Source of the DNA: Paucidesulfovibrio sp036541255
GTDB lineage: Bacteria > Desulfobacterota > Desulfovibrionia > Desulfovibrionales > Desulfovibrionaceae
Assembly (NCBI GenBank): GCA_036541255.1
Contig: JAZHDD010000063.1
Coordinates: 1-64,000 of the forward strand
Length of the DNA stretch: 64,000 bases
Direction of reading: 5' to 3'
Under the pieces are notes generated by a model. The model was not told the DNA's origin, did no database searches, and saw only the letters and a list, made by a program, of their open reading frames with translations. The translations under genes and the position numbers were made by a program. Shown piece by piece: positions 34,150 to 41,459 of this stretch; within the stretch, counting starts at the first letter, position 1, and every line of letters starts with the position of its first letter.

Positions 34150-35718
34150 ATGAATGTGCTTCTTCTCAACTTGACCCGTTTCGGCGACTTGATCCAGACA
34201 CAGCCCGTGGTGGCCGGTTTTGTTTCCGCAGGGCACAGGGTGGGCCTGCTCTGCCTGGACAACTTCGCCTCGGCGGGCGGTCTGCTTTCTGGCGTTTCCT
34301 GGCTGCGGGTCTTTCCCGGTTCTCGGCTGCTCGCCGCGTTGGATCGCGACTGGCGGGAATCCCTTCGTGCCTTCGAGGATGTCCGTCAGGATGTGGCTCA
34401 ACGCTTTGCGCCGGATGTCGTGGTCAATCTCACTCCGTCACTTTCGGCGCGTGTCCTGGCCAGGGCCTTGGCGGGCGAGACCGGGGAAGTGCGAGGGTTT
34501 GGTCTGGACGCGTTTGGGTTCAATGCCGACTCTTCGCCGTGGGCCGCCTTTCTTCAGACTGCGTCCGGCAATCGCGGTGCCAGCCCGTTCAACGTGGTTG
34601 ATTTGTTCCGCCGTGCCGCTGGCCTGCGCAACGAAGACGCTTCGTTTCGTCTAGCTTTGCCTGACGGGATAGGGGAAACGAACGGCGGCCTTCTGGACGA
34701 GGCGGAAACCCTGCTTTCGGATTTGCTGCCGGAAGGCGCGTCGCTTTCGGGGTATCTTGGGGTGCAGCTTGGTGCCAGCGAGGACCGTCGCCGTTGGCCC
34801 GTGCAGCGCTTTGCGCAGTGCGCCCATTTATTTTACGAGCGCCGGGGGCTGGTGCCCGTCTTGCTCGGCACATCGTCCGAAGCCGCACTCGGCGAGCGCT
34901 TTCAGCAGGACTTGGAGCGGCTCGGGCGGACGCCCGTAGTCAGTCTGGTGGGAAAAACCTCACTGCCGCTGCTGTCCGCCGTGCTCACTCGGCTTGATCT
35001 TCTTTTGACCAACGACACCGGCACCATGCATCTTGCCGCGGGATTGGGCACGCCTGTTGCCGCCGTATTTTTGGCCACGGCCCAGCCATTTGACACTGGC
35101 CCGTATCGCGAAGACAGCCTTTGCTTTGAGCCGGACATGGATTGCCATCCCTGCGCGTTCGGGGTGCCATGTCCGCGCAAGGAAGAATGTCGGAAAGTGA
35201 TAACGGCCGAGGCCGTGTACGGTTATGTGGCGGGCGAGGACAGGGTGCCCGGCGTGCGGGCTTGGCGCAGCGTTCGGGACGAGGATGGACTGATGGACCT
35301 GGAATCCCTTTCCGACCACGGCTGTTCAGAGAGAGCGCGTTGGATTGCCGTGCAGCGTTGGCATTACCGTCGATTCCTTGACGGGGACGCCGTGCAACCC
35401 CCGGAGTGGGGGCATGGTCTGGGCGCGGCTACTGTGACGCGCCTGCGATCTACGCTGGGGGATGTGCGAGGCCTACTTCTGCTGTTGGAGCAGCAGGCCG
35501 AGGTGCTGGCCGTGCGGCCCCTGCCCGCAATGAAAACAAAATTTCTTTCAGGATGGCAGCGTGTTCAGGGACTTTTGCAGGGGGATCCAGCTCTTGAAGT
35601 GTTGGGCGGACTGTGGGCATTCGAGTCCCAAATACAGGGAGACAAACTGGGGAACCTCTCCGGCCTGATACGCCGCTATCGCGGTCTTGCGGAGGCTTTG
35701 CTGAATCACCTGACGTAG
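34150..35718 (+). CDS. GT9-family glycosyltransferase (heptosyltransferase-like)
   Basis: A 522-residue protein. The first 360 residues follow the ADP-heptose:LPS transferase (GT9) pattern: LLLNLTRFGDLIQTQPVVAG at the N-terminus, a central GVQLGASEDRRRWP, and LLTNDTGTMHLAAGLGTP for sugar-nucleotide binding. A cysteine-bearing loop (DMDCHPCAFGVPCPRKEEC) precedes a 150-residue helical C-terminal extension (about 370-522) not found in ordinary heptosyltransferases. The next genes encode coiled proteins that may be flagellar, so the acceptor could be LPS or a flagellar protein (inference). The ATG at 34150 is used; the ribosome site is weak. Confidence 0.82.
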   Translation: MNVLLLNLTRFGDLIQTQPVVAGFVSAGHRVGLLCLDNFASAGGLLSGVSWLRVFPGSRLLAALDRDWRESLRAFEDVRQDVAQRFAPDVVVNLTPSLSARVLARALAGETGEVRGFGLDAFGFNADSSPWAAFLQTASGNRGASPFNVVDLFRRAAGLRNEDASFRLALPDGIGETNGGLLDEAETLLSDLLPEGASLSGYLGVQLGASEDRRRWPVQRFAQCAHLFYERRGLVPVLLGTSSEAALGERFQQDLERLGRTPVVSLVGKTSLPLLSAVLTRLDLLLTNDTGTMHLAAGLGTPVAAVFLATAQPFDTGPYREDSLCFEPDMDCHPCAFGVPCPRKEECRKVITAEAVYGYVAGEDRVPGVRAWRSVRDEDGLMDLESLSDHGCSERARWIAVQRWHYRRFLDGDAVQPPEWGHGLGAATVTRLRSTLGDVRGLLLLLEQQAEVLAVRPLPAMKTKFLSGWQRVQGLLQGDPALEVLGGLWAFESQIQGDKLGNLSGLIRRYRGLAEALLNHLT

Positions 35719-35720
35719 TC

Positions 35721-35736
35721 CGGCACGTTTCTTGAA
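35721..35736 (+). promoter_or_regulatory. Possible sigma-54 promoter
   Basis: CGGCACGTTTCTTGAA matches the -24/-12 consensus TGGCACG-N4-TTGCW except for the first base and the -12 cytosine. It lies 67 bases before the start of the gene at 35803. Confidence 0.35.
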
Positions 35737-35802
35737 AACATGGTCGCGAGGCAACTCAAGGGAAAAAATTTCAGCGCAACCGCCAAGGGAAAGGAGAAAC
35801 CC

Positions 35803-36408
35803 ATGATCGTTATCGACGGCCGTCAAAGCGAATTGGCTGTGAAGGATTATGAAAATCTGGAGCAGCTTCTGGTCGGCATATTGGAACAGGATGATTTGAA
35901 AGATCGCGTTGTTACCGACGTTATCTTGAACGGTGAGCCGTTTTCTGAAATCTATCCGCATCAGGCTGAGGACATCGAGGCCGGGGAAATCGAAAATGTC
36001 GAGATCCGTTCCGTGCCCATGAACCAGATGGCTGCCGACATCACCCAGGAACTATTTAAAGTTGTGACATTGATGAGCAAGGGCGGTCGCGAAGTGGCCG
36101 AATTGTTCCGGCAGGCCGACGATGCCGAGGCTTTGGAAACGTATCAGGACTTGCTGGACGTGATCCGCAGTTTCTTGCTGATGATCGGCATTTTGCGTGA
36201 CGAATTTGCGGTCAATGGACGTCCTGAATTCGAGAGCGCCAGCGAAGAGTTGTCCACCCTGTTTAGTGAGATGACCGAAGTCTTGTCCAATGAGGACTGG
36301 GTGCTGTTGGCTGACTTGCTGGAGTATGAATTTTTGCCGGCCGTGGCCAAGTGGGAAAAGGTTATCGAATTGCTGCGTCAGGATATCGATCAAGCCGCCG
36401 CGAGGTAA
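35803..36408 (+). CDS. Hypothetical protein, helical
   Basis: A 201-residue cytoplasmic protein, acidic and largely helical. AAGGAG lies 6 bases before the ATG. The first 70 residues (IVIDGRQSELAVKDYENLEQ and VVTDVILNGEPFSEIYPHQA) look like a small alpha/beta unit. The rest (about 75-195) is a four-helix-like region with many Leu and Glu. No family is recognised. The next gene starts two bases after the stop, so the pair is coupled. The second product resembles a flagellar export chaperone, so a flagellar role is possible but unproved. Confidence 0.75.
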   Translation: MIVIDGRQSELAVKDYENLEQLLVGILEQDDLKDRVVTDVILNGEPFSEIYPHQAEDIEAGEIENVEIRSVPMNQMAADITQELFKVVTLMSKGGREVAELFRQADDAEALETYQDLLDVIRSFLLMIGILRDEFAVNGRPEFESASEELSTLFSEMTEVLSNEDWVLLADLLEYEFLPAVAKWEKVIELLRQDIDQAAAR

Positions 36409-36410
36409 GA

Positions 36411-36764
36411 GTGGAAGATCCTCTGACTCTTCTTGAGCAGGCCTTGGAAGTAGCCGGCGAGGAGTTGCTCTTGCTTGCCGAGGGCGATGTTGATCAAGCG
36501 GAAGAGCTTGCCAAGCATCGTGCCGAGCTTGCCGATAGTGCCTGGCGCATGCGGGAAACCGTTGACAAGAAACAGATGCGGCAGGCACTGCAACGGTTGC
36601 GTGATCTGAATGAGCAGATTGTTGGGGAAACGCGAACGCAGCGCAATCTGGTTCGTGATGAACTGCGGCGCATACAGGGAGAACGCAAGCGTTTCGAAGC
36701 CTATGGTGCCCGCACCCTCCCGCCGTCCGCGTCAGATCCTCGTTTTCTGGACAGAAAAAGCTGA
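36411..36764 (+). CDS. Hypothetical coiled protein, FlgN/FliT-like
   Basis: A 117-residue protein starting at GTG 36411, two bases after the preceding stop, with GAGG at 36402-36405 as ribosome site. The pattern LLEQALEVAGEELLLLAEGD, then VDQAEELAKHRAEL and a long charged helix (KKQMRQALQRLRDLNEQIVG), is like small flagellar chaperones FlgN and FliT. Those bind late export substrates through a helical hairpin. The match is by pattern only. The C-terminal 25 residues are basic and flexible. A strong terminator follows. Confidence 0.65.
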   Translation: MEDPLTLLEQALEVAGEELLLLAEGDVDQAEELAKHRAELADSAWRMRETVDKKQMRQALQRLRDLNEQIVGETRTQRNLVRDELRRIQGERKRFEAYGARTLPPSASDPRFLDRKS

Positions 36765-36780
36765 GCCCCCCAAAAAAAGA

Positions 36781-36818
36781 AAACCGCCCGTCTCGGCATG
36801 ATTGAGACGGGCGGTTTT
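36781..36818 (+). terminator. Strong bidirectional terminator
   Basis: A 14-bp stem (36781-36794 with 36804-36817) flanked by an A-rich run upstream and TTTT downstream. It separates the convergent genes ending at 36764 and 36838. Confidence 0.9.
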
Positions 36819-36837
36819 GTATTGCCTGACCGTTGGG

Positions 36838-37110
36838 TCAGGAATGCAAATCTTGGAGCGCCGTAAGATATTGTTCCCTGCTGATCTCGCCACTGGCATA
36901 GCGACGCTTGAGTAATTCTGCAGGGTGCACCGCACGCACTTCGCTAGGCCGACGGGTTCGGAATATGACGAACCCAAGCGCTGCAGCCAATAAAAGAAGC
37001 AGGGCAAGCCCGCTGAGCGGGAAATGGAATCCGCCGAGCCACGTCGGCCCGGAACCAAAAAAAATCGGTTGGCCGCAGGCGGCACCAGTAAAGAGCGTAT
37101 GGCCGAACAT
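36838..37110 (-). CDS. Small membrane protein with SHOCT domain
   Basis: A 90-residue protein with one hydrophobic helix (about residues 31-51) and a C-terminal SHOCT motif, ELLKRRYASGEISREQYLTA, near residues 66-85. SHOCT motifs often drive oligomerisation at the membrane. AAGGAG upstream fixes the ATG at 37110; a longer frame to 37179 overlaps the neighbour. The periplasmic ZraP/Spy-like gene lies 25 bases upstream on the same strand, so the two form a small envelope operon. Confidence 0.82.
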   Translation of the reverse strand: MFGHTLFTGAACGQPIFFGSGPTWLGGFHFPLSGLALLLLLAAALGFVIFRTRRPSEVRAVHPAELLKRRYASGEISREQYLTALQDLHS

Positions 37111-37135
37111 GCTGGGGGTCTCCTTTGAATGGGCC

Positions 37136-37567
37136 TCAGTGGGCCGCGCATTGGCCGCTGTTGGACAGGTCCAGTCCAAAGCGGGTTTTGACCGTGGTTG
37201 TAAAAAGAGCGTCTTCCTGCTGCATGGAGTGGCGCAGTCCCGTCATCTCCTCGAGGAGTCCGGGAAGCCGTTCGTCTTGATCGTTCAAGTCTTGGAGCGC
37301 GTCGAACTCGAGTTGGCGGGTATAGAGATCCCGGCCCAAAATCAGAATGCGTGTTTGGTGGCTGACCAGAAGTGTGTCAAATTCCTTGCGCAGACGTGGT
37401 GTCAACTTGTCCCGTTCGCAAGGGGAAGCACTTGCGCTTAGCCATGCAGGCCAATGTTCGCCTGACGTTTTCAATTCGCTTTCCTGAGCTTGAGCCCAAG
37501 CCGTTCCTGCAACCGCGAATACGGCTAACAGGGTGGCTGCTAGGACTATGGGGCAGGATCGGGACAT
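37136..37567 (-). CDS. Periplasmic ZraP/Spy-like protein
   Basis: A 143-residue exported protein. The signal peptide (about residues 1-26) ends in TAWAQAQE. The mature part is helical, with LTPRLRKEFDTLLVSHQTRI and LILGRDLYTRQLEFDALQD, a pattern like the periplasmic metal- or stress-binding chaperones ZraP, Spy and CpxP. The C-terminus ends with Cys and His (GQCAAH), which might bind metal. The start at 37567 is preceded by GGAG. It is cotranscribed with the SHOCT protein. The family call is moderate. Confidence 0.65.
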   Translation of the reverse strand: MSRSCPIVLAATLLAVFAVAGTAWAQAQESELKTSGEHWPAWLSASASPCERDKLTPRLRKEFDTLLVSHQTRILILGRDLYTRQLEFDALQDLNDQDERLPGLLEEMTGLRHSMQQEDALFTTTVKTRFGLDLSNSGQCAAH

Positions 37568-37745
37568 GCGTTCTCCATGAAGCCGGATACGAGTGGATGT
37601 GGAAAAGAATAGCATGGACCGTGCCGATGTTGAAAAGGCAATGAAATAAGAATGATATGTCTATCTGGCGCCGAATGTGGGACTGGCTATGTGCATAAAA
37701 GTGCACGTATTGTGCAGAGATGTGAAGAGAGGCAATCCCGAGTGC

Positions 37746-37774
37746 AAAAAAGGGGCGGAGCCGTGACTCCGCCC
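37746..37774 (-). terminator. Intrinsic terminator of CheY-like gene
   Basis: On the minus strand GGGCGGAG (37774-37767) pairs with CTCCGCCC (37760-37753) around a six-base loop and runs into six T. It begins 9 bases after the stop of the response regulator. Confidence 0.88.
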
Positions 37775-37783
37775 GAACTGAGA

Positions 37784-38164
37784 TTATCCGAAAATCTTGT
37801 TGATTTTGTCGCCCAGGGTCTCCGGCGTGAAGGGTTTGACTATGTAGTTGGAGACCTTGGCTTGAACGGCTTCAATGATATTCTCCTGCTGCGCTTCCGC
37901 CGTGACCATGAGAAAGGGCACGTCGCTGTACTCCTCGCTGGCGCGGACCTTGCGAAGCAGTTCTATTCCCGTCATCTTGGGCATATTCCAGTCCGAGATG
38001 ACGAAATCAATATTATCCTTGTTCAGCGTTTCCCAGGCCGTCGTGCCGTCGTCGGCTTCGACAACGTTTTCGAATCCCAGTTGGCGCAAGATATTCTTGA
38101 TGATTTTGCGCATGGTTGAAAAGTCATCAACCACCAGGATTCTCATGGTTTTGCTAGCAGGCAT
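37784..38164 (-). CDS. cheY: CheY-like single-domain response regulator
   Basis: A 126-residue receiver domain with no output domain. The acidic pair is D13-D14, the phosphoacceptor D58 is in VISDWNMPKMTG, with T88 and K110 (VKPF). The sequence RILVVDDFSTMRKIIKNILR and VTAEAQQENIIEAVQA closely match chemotaxis CheY, which binds FliM when phosphorylated. The start at 38164 has GGGAGG eight bases upstream; a frame to 38200 adds no homologous residues. It is monocistronic. The cognate kinase is not in the window. Confidence 0.9.
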   Translation of the reverse strand: MPASKTMRILVVDDFSTMRKIIKNILRQLGFENVVEADDGTTAWETLNKDNIDFVISDWNMPKMTGIELLRKVRASEEYSDVPFLMVTAEAQQENIIEAVQAKVSNYIVKPFTPETLGDKINKIFG

Positions 38165-38537
38165 ATTTTCGAACCTCCCTTGTTCATCGAAACGGCTCAC
38201 GAATCCTTGTGACCGGAAACGAGTTTGTGTTTCGTAATGCTTTGTATCTAGATAAATTCTATATGGAATGCAATGGGAGGAGGGAAAAAATACCAGTGGT
38301 GTGTATATTCCTCTTGGTTTCTAAGATCAACATACAAGAATGATTCAATATAATTTATGACTTTGAAGAGGGCCTCCCTTTGACCTCGGCAAGTTGCGTA
38401 TGAACGTTTGCGGAATGAATCTGACAGTTTATATTGAGAAAGTGTGTGCTGGAGTGCTCTGGCTCCTGTCACCGACAAACTTTGGTGTACACCTTGCCGT
38501 GTGGCTAAATCTGCGCATGCTTACCCGGATCAAGAAC
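38165..38537. other. Intergenic region with no recognised gene
   Basis: A 373-base AT-rich segment before the terminator of the aldolase gene. A 76-codon minus-strand frame (38248-38478) has no recognisable product. A weak promoter-like pair TTGCGG (38408-38413) and TATATT (38430-38435) is on the plus strand. Confidence 0.4.
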
Positions 38538-38583
38538 AAGGAGAAATCCTGTCCCCTGGTGGAGAGAGACAGGATTTCTCCTT
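38538..38583 (-). terminator. Perfect 16-bp stem-loop after aldolase gene
   Basis: Bases 38538-38553 pair perfectly with 38568-38583 around a 14-base loop. It lies 32 bases past the end of the minus-strand aldolase gene and is followed on that strand by a T-rich stretch, so a terminator is the simplest reading. Confidence 0.7.
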
Positions 38584-38615
38584 CTTGGGTATGAAGGATG
38601 TGGTGTGGGACCGGT

Positions 38616-39422
38616 TCACTCTGTTGTATCGCTCAGCAGGGCGCATGCCTCGTCAACGCCCCAGTCTTCATGAACGACTTTGCTCAGGGCGCGAACGAGC
38701 AATTTGGGTTCGCGGTTCTGGAAGATGTTGCGTCCGACTGACAGGCCGGCTCCTCCTGCCTGTACAGAGTCGAAAACCATCTGCACGAGTTCGCGTTCGC
38801 TATCCATTTTGGGACCGCCCGCTATCACTACGGGTACACAGCAGGCTTCCGTGACCCTTTCGAATGTTTCCGGGCTGCCCGTGTAGTTGACTTTGACGAT
38901 GTCCGCGCCCAACTCCGTGCCGACCCGTGCGCAGTGGGCCACGATTTCCGGAGCGTATTCGTCTTTGATCTTAGGGCCACGCGCATACATCATTGCCAAC
39001 ACCGGCATGCCCCAATCCCCGGCGCGTGAGCAGAGGCCGCCCAGATCGGACAGCATCTGGCTTTCCGTTTCGTCGCCAAGGTTGACGTGAATGCTGATGG
39101 CGTCGGCACCGAGCTTGATGGCGTCTTCAACCGTGCCGACCAGGGATTTGGCGTTGGGATAGGGCGACATGGCCGTACTGGCCGAGAGATGGATGATCAG
39201 GCCAATGTCACGTCCTGCGCCTCGGTGAGAGCAGCGGGGCAGGCCTTTGTGCATCAGTACGGCGTTGGCTCCGCCGTCCGCGACCTGGTTGACCGTTTCG
39301 CGCAGGTCGACAAGTCCGTAGATGGGCCCGACGGTCACGCCGTGATCCAAGGGTACCACAATGATCCTGCGATTGTTGCGGTTCATGATGCGTTCCATTC
39401 GAATGGCTTTTCCGAGCAGCAT
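38616..39422 (-). CDS. 2-amino-3,7-dideoxy-D-threo-hept-6-ulosonate synthase (class I aldolase)
   Basis: A 268-residue class I Schiff-base aldolase of the DeoC/FbaB-like family, in the ADTH synthase group. It starts MLLGKAIRMERIMNRNNRR and contains IIVVPLDHGVTVGP, where the aspartate-histidine pair is typical, then ISIHVNLGDETE and the lysine-bearing DIVKVNYTG (about residue 180). VIAGGPKMDSE and GAGLSVGRNIFQ complete the phosphate site. In archaea and Desulfovibrio-type bacteria this enzyme starts aromatic biosynthesis from aspartate semialdehyde instead of erythrose-4-phosphate. The ATG at 39422 is preferred over 39428 because of spacing to AAGGAG. aroK and aroC are also in this window. Confidence 0.87.
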   Translation of the reverse strand: MLLGKAIRMERIMNRNNRRIIVVPLDHGVTVGPIYGLVDLRETVNQVADGGANAVLMHKGLPRCSHRGAGRDIGLIIHLSASTAMSPYPNAKSLVGTVEDAIKLGADAISIHVNLGDETESQMLSDLGGLCSRAGDWGMPVLAMMYARGPKIKDEYAPEIVAHCARVGTELGADIVKVNYTGSPETFERVTEACCVPVVIAGGPKMDSERELVQMVFDSVQAGGAGLSVGRNIFQNREPKLLVRALSKVVHEDWGVDEACALLSDTTE

Positions 39423-39480
39423 GGTCATTCTCCTTTGCCGCCGCCGGATGTGCCCGAATTTTTCCGCTTCCCCCGCTTAT

Positions 39481-39516
39481 AAAAAAACAAGGGCCGCGGT
39501 GCAATCCGCGGCCCTT
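39481..39516 (-). terminator. Intrinsic terminator of ridA operon
   Basis: AAGGGCCGCGG (39489-39499) pairs with CCGCGGCCCTT (39506-39516), and on the minus strand a TGTTTTTTT tract follows. It lies about 140 bases after the ridA stop and before the aldolase start. Confidence 0.85.
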
Positions 39517-39656
39517 GAGGCGGTCGTCTGTATAATGAAAGTTACAACGTTACCACCCGAGGCCGCAGGCGCTCGTAAAAAAGAAAAAACCAAAAAAGAA
39601 GAAACTGCGGTTACGGTGGTTCATATAAATTTAATATCCTTCATTCGTTTTGCTTG

Positions 39657-40055
39657 TCAACCCTGCATGCGTACAGCAACGCATTTGATCTCGACAAGTC
39701 CCCCTTTGGGGAGCCCGGAGACTTCGATAGCGGCGCGTGCCGGTTTATGGGAATGGAAGAACTCTTCGTAAATGGAGTTGAACTCGGCAAAGCGCTTCAT
39801 GTTTGTGAGAAAGACGTCCACAGCCAGGACCTTTTCCAGACTCGAATCGGAAGCTGTTAAAATCGCAGAGAGATTGTTTAGCGCCTGTCTGGCCTGGGCT
39901 GCGAAGTCGTCTTCGCCGCCAGCGAAGAGCCCTGTGGCGGGGTCAAAGCCGAGTTGACCGCTGACAAAAAGCATCTCTCCAAAGCCTATGGCCTGCGAGT
40001 AGGGGCCAACCGCTGCTGGTGCCTTGTCAGTGTGAAAGGTGTCGATCTTTTTCAT
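39657..40055 (-). CDS. ridA: RidA-family enamine/imine deaminase
   Basis: A 132-residue RidA/YjgF/TdcF protein that hydrolyses reactive 2-aminoacrylate and related imines. Family features are APAAVGPYSQAIGFGEMLFV (VGPYSQA), SGQLGFDPATG, and the C-terminal VSGLPKGGLVEIKCVAV, where the usual active-site arginine position reads ARAAIEVSGLP (Arg before the Ala-Ala-Ile). AAGGAG precedes the ATG at 40055. Its start overlaps the stop of the upstream membrane-protein gene by one base (TAATG), so the two are translationally coupled. Confidence 0.93.
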   Translation of the reverse strand: MKKIDTFHTDKAPAAVGPYSQAIGFGEMLFVSGQLGFDPATGLFAGGEDDFAAQARQALNNLSAILTASDSSLEKVLAVDVFLTNMKRFAEFNSIYEEFFHSHKPARAAIEVSGLPKGGLVEIKCVAVRMQG

Positions 40056-41044
40056 TACTGCCGTACTCCTTGGGTTTGTGCGGGGCCCCAGAGGAAGTTG
40101 TCGCAAAATCCTGGAGGAAGCCGCCGCGCGATTTGGACCAGAAGAGCCACGAATACGAGTGAATAAAACAAGCGTGCCCAAAGCAGGCCGGAAAGATGGC
40201 CGCCAAGCATAACCAAAAGAAGGGTATCTTCTACCAGGCTGTGGGTGATACCCATGAGCGTCAGGGAATAGAACACATCTCGCCGGTCGATGTCGCCGCT
40301 ACGCGCACCATGAATGATCAGGCCGCCGCCGTAGGAAATGCCCAGGCTCAGGCCGATGACCGTAATGGCCGAAGCTTTGGGGCCGATGCCGATGAGGCTG
40401 AGTATGGGTTTGAGCAGGCTGTTCAACAGCCGGATAACGCCAAGGGCTTCCAAGAGCCGCATCAGTCCGAGCAGGGAAAGGATAATGGCGTATATGGATG
40501 CGAAATTGACGAGTTGGTCCATGGCCCATTGCATCCACGGAACCGGCCCGGCGCCTGCTTCCGGCTGCAGCAGGATGCGGGCCGGTCCCTGGAGCAAGTC
40601 CAGACGGCCATAGGCCATGTGCAGCAACCAGCCCAGAAAAAGGGCGCTGCCGAGACGGGTCAAGGCTTGAAAAACCAGCCGCGGGCCGGATTTGCGCGCA
40701 ATGGAGAGTTCCACGGGCAGGCCGTGGGCGATGAGCACCATGACGCCGAGCACCGTGGCCTGGGCGGCGGTCACGGGCGTGTGTTCGACCAGCGAGAGGA
40801 AAACGATCATGGCCGAATAGATATTGTTCAGCAGAGCCGTTGCCCATACGAGCCCCATTTCCGGGGGCAAGCCCACAAGGCGCATGGCTGGACCTAGAGG
40901 TTTTGCCAGCAGAGCGATCAGTTCGAATTCCTGAAGAAGGCGCACGGCGATGACGATGGGGACCATGACCTTGAAGAGCGTCAGCGTGGCCGAAGTACCG
41001 TCTTTGAACAGCACGAGCAGGTGGGGAAACAAGCGTTGCAGCAT
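40055..41044 (-). CDS. Nucleoside-recognition (Gate) domain membrane protein
   Basis: A 329-residue inner-membrane protein with eight or nine helices. Two Gate-domain repeats are visible. The first is around GLVWATALLNNIYSAMIVFL (about residues 63-82), and the second around ASAITVIGLSLGISYGGGLI (about 220-240) with ITHSLVEDTLLLVMLGGH. Such proteins are related to spore-maturation SpmA/B and nucleoside transporters. The substrate is unknown. The one-base overlap with ridA hints that it moves an amino acid or a product that needs RidA detoxification (inference). Confidence 0.83.
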   Translation of the reverse strand: MLQRLFPHLLVLFKDGTSATLTLFKVMVPIVIAVRLLQEFELIALLAKPLGPAMRLVGLPPEMGLVWATALLNNIYSAMIVFLSLVEHTPVTAAQATVLGVMVLIAHGLPVELSIARKSGPRLVFQALTRLGSALFLGWLLHMAYGRLDLLQGPARILLQPEAGAGPVPWMQWAMDQLVNFASIYAIILSLLGLMRLLEALGVIRLLNSLLKPILSLIGIGPKASAITVIGLSLGISYGGGLIIHGARSGDIDRRDVFYSLTLMGITHSLVEDTLLLVMLGGHLSGLLWARLFYSLVFVALLVQIARRLPPGFCDNFLWGPAQTQGVRQ

Positions 41045-41224
41045 GAAGATCTCAGGAGTGGTCTAGAGGTTGCTCCGACCGGGTGAAGGTAGGCGCTTTT
41101 ACGGAGAAAGAAAAGCGTCATGCCGTTTTTGGGGGCGGTATAGCGGCAAAGCTTGTGGGGTAAGGCGATTTGTGCCACAAGAAATTGTTCCCTGTTGCTG
41201 GGAAATTACCCAAGGAAGGACAAG

Positions 41225-41434
41225 ATGGCTGACAAAACATGGAAGACCATGGAAGTGATGGTCAAGGGCATTTTTCTTGGCGGTTCGCTTGGCGCCATAG
41301 TGGGCTGGACCAATATCCTGCCTTTCCCCAAGGCGCTCGGATTGGGCATGCTGTGTGGATGTCTGGCCAGCTTGAGTTTCCGGGACAGGCTGGAAAGCCG
41401 GGAAGAGAAGAAACGGAAAAGCGACGAGAAATAA
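41225..41434 (+). CDS. Small membrane protein
   Basis: A 69-residue protein with a short polar N-terminus, a hydrophobic stretch of about 35 residues (GIFLGGSLGAIVGWTNILPF, then GLGMLCGCLASLSF) that could form two helices, and a strongly charged tail (DRLESREEKKRKSDEK). AAGGAC lies just before the ATG at 41225. It is 25 bases upstream of the AI-2E-family transporter and probably cotranscribed. No family recognised. Confidence 0.65.
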   Translation: MADKTWKTMEVMVKGIFLGGSLGAIVGWTNILPFPKALGLGMLCGCLASLSFRDRLESREEKKRKSDEK

Positions 41435-41459
41435 CGCGCTTCAGCGCGGGGGGTCGGCG

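Noticed and set aside
38248..38478. 76-codon minus-strand frame
   Set aside because: AT-rich intergenic sequence, no ribosome site or recognisable pattern.
38408..38583. Possible small RNA with promoter at 38408 and hairpin end at 38583
   Set aside because: The hairpin is placed correctly to terminate the minus-strand aldolase gene, and no T tract follows on the plus strand.
39535..39660. Lys-rich plus-strand frame starting at ATG 39535
   Set aside because: It runs into antisense of ridA and has no ribosome site; TATAAT next to the ATG has no -35 at a proper distance.
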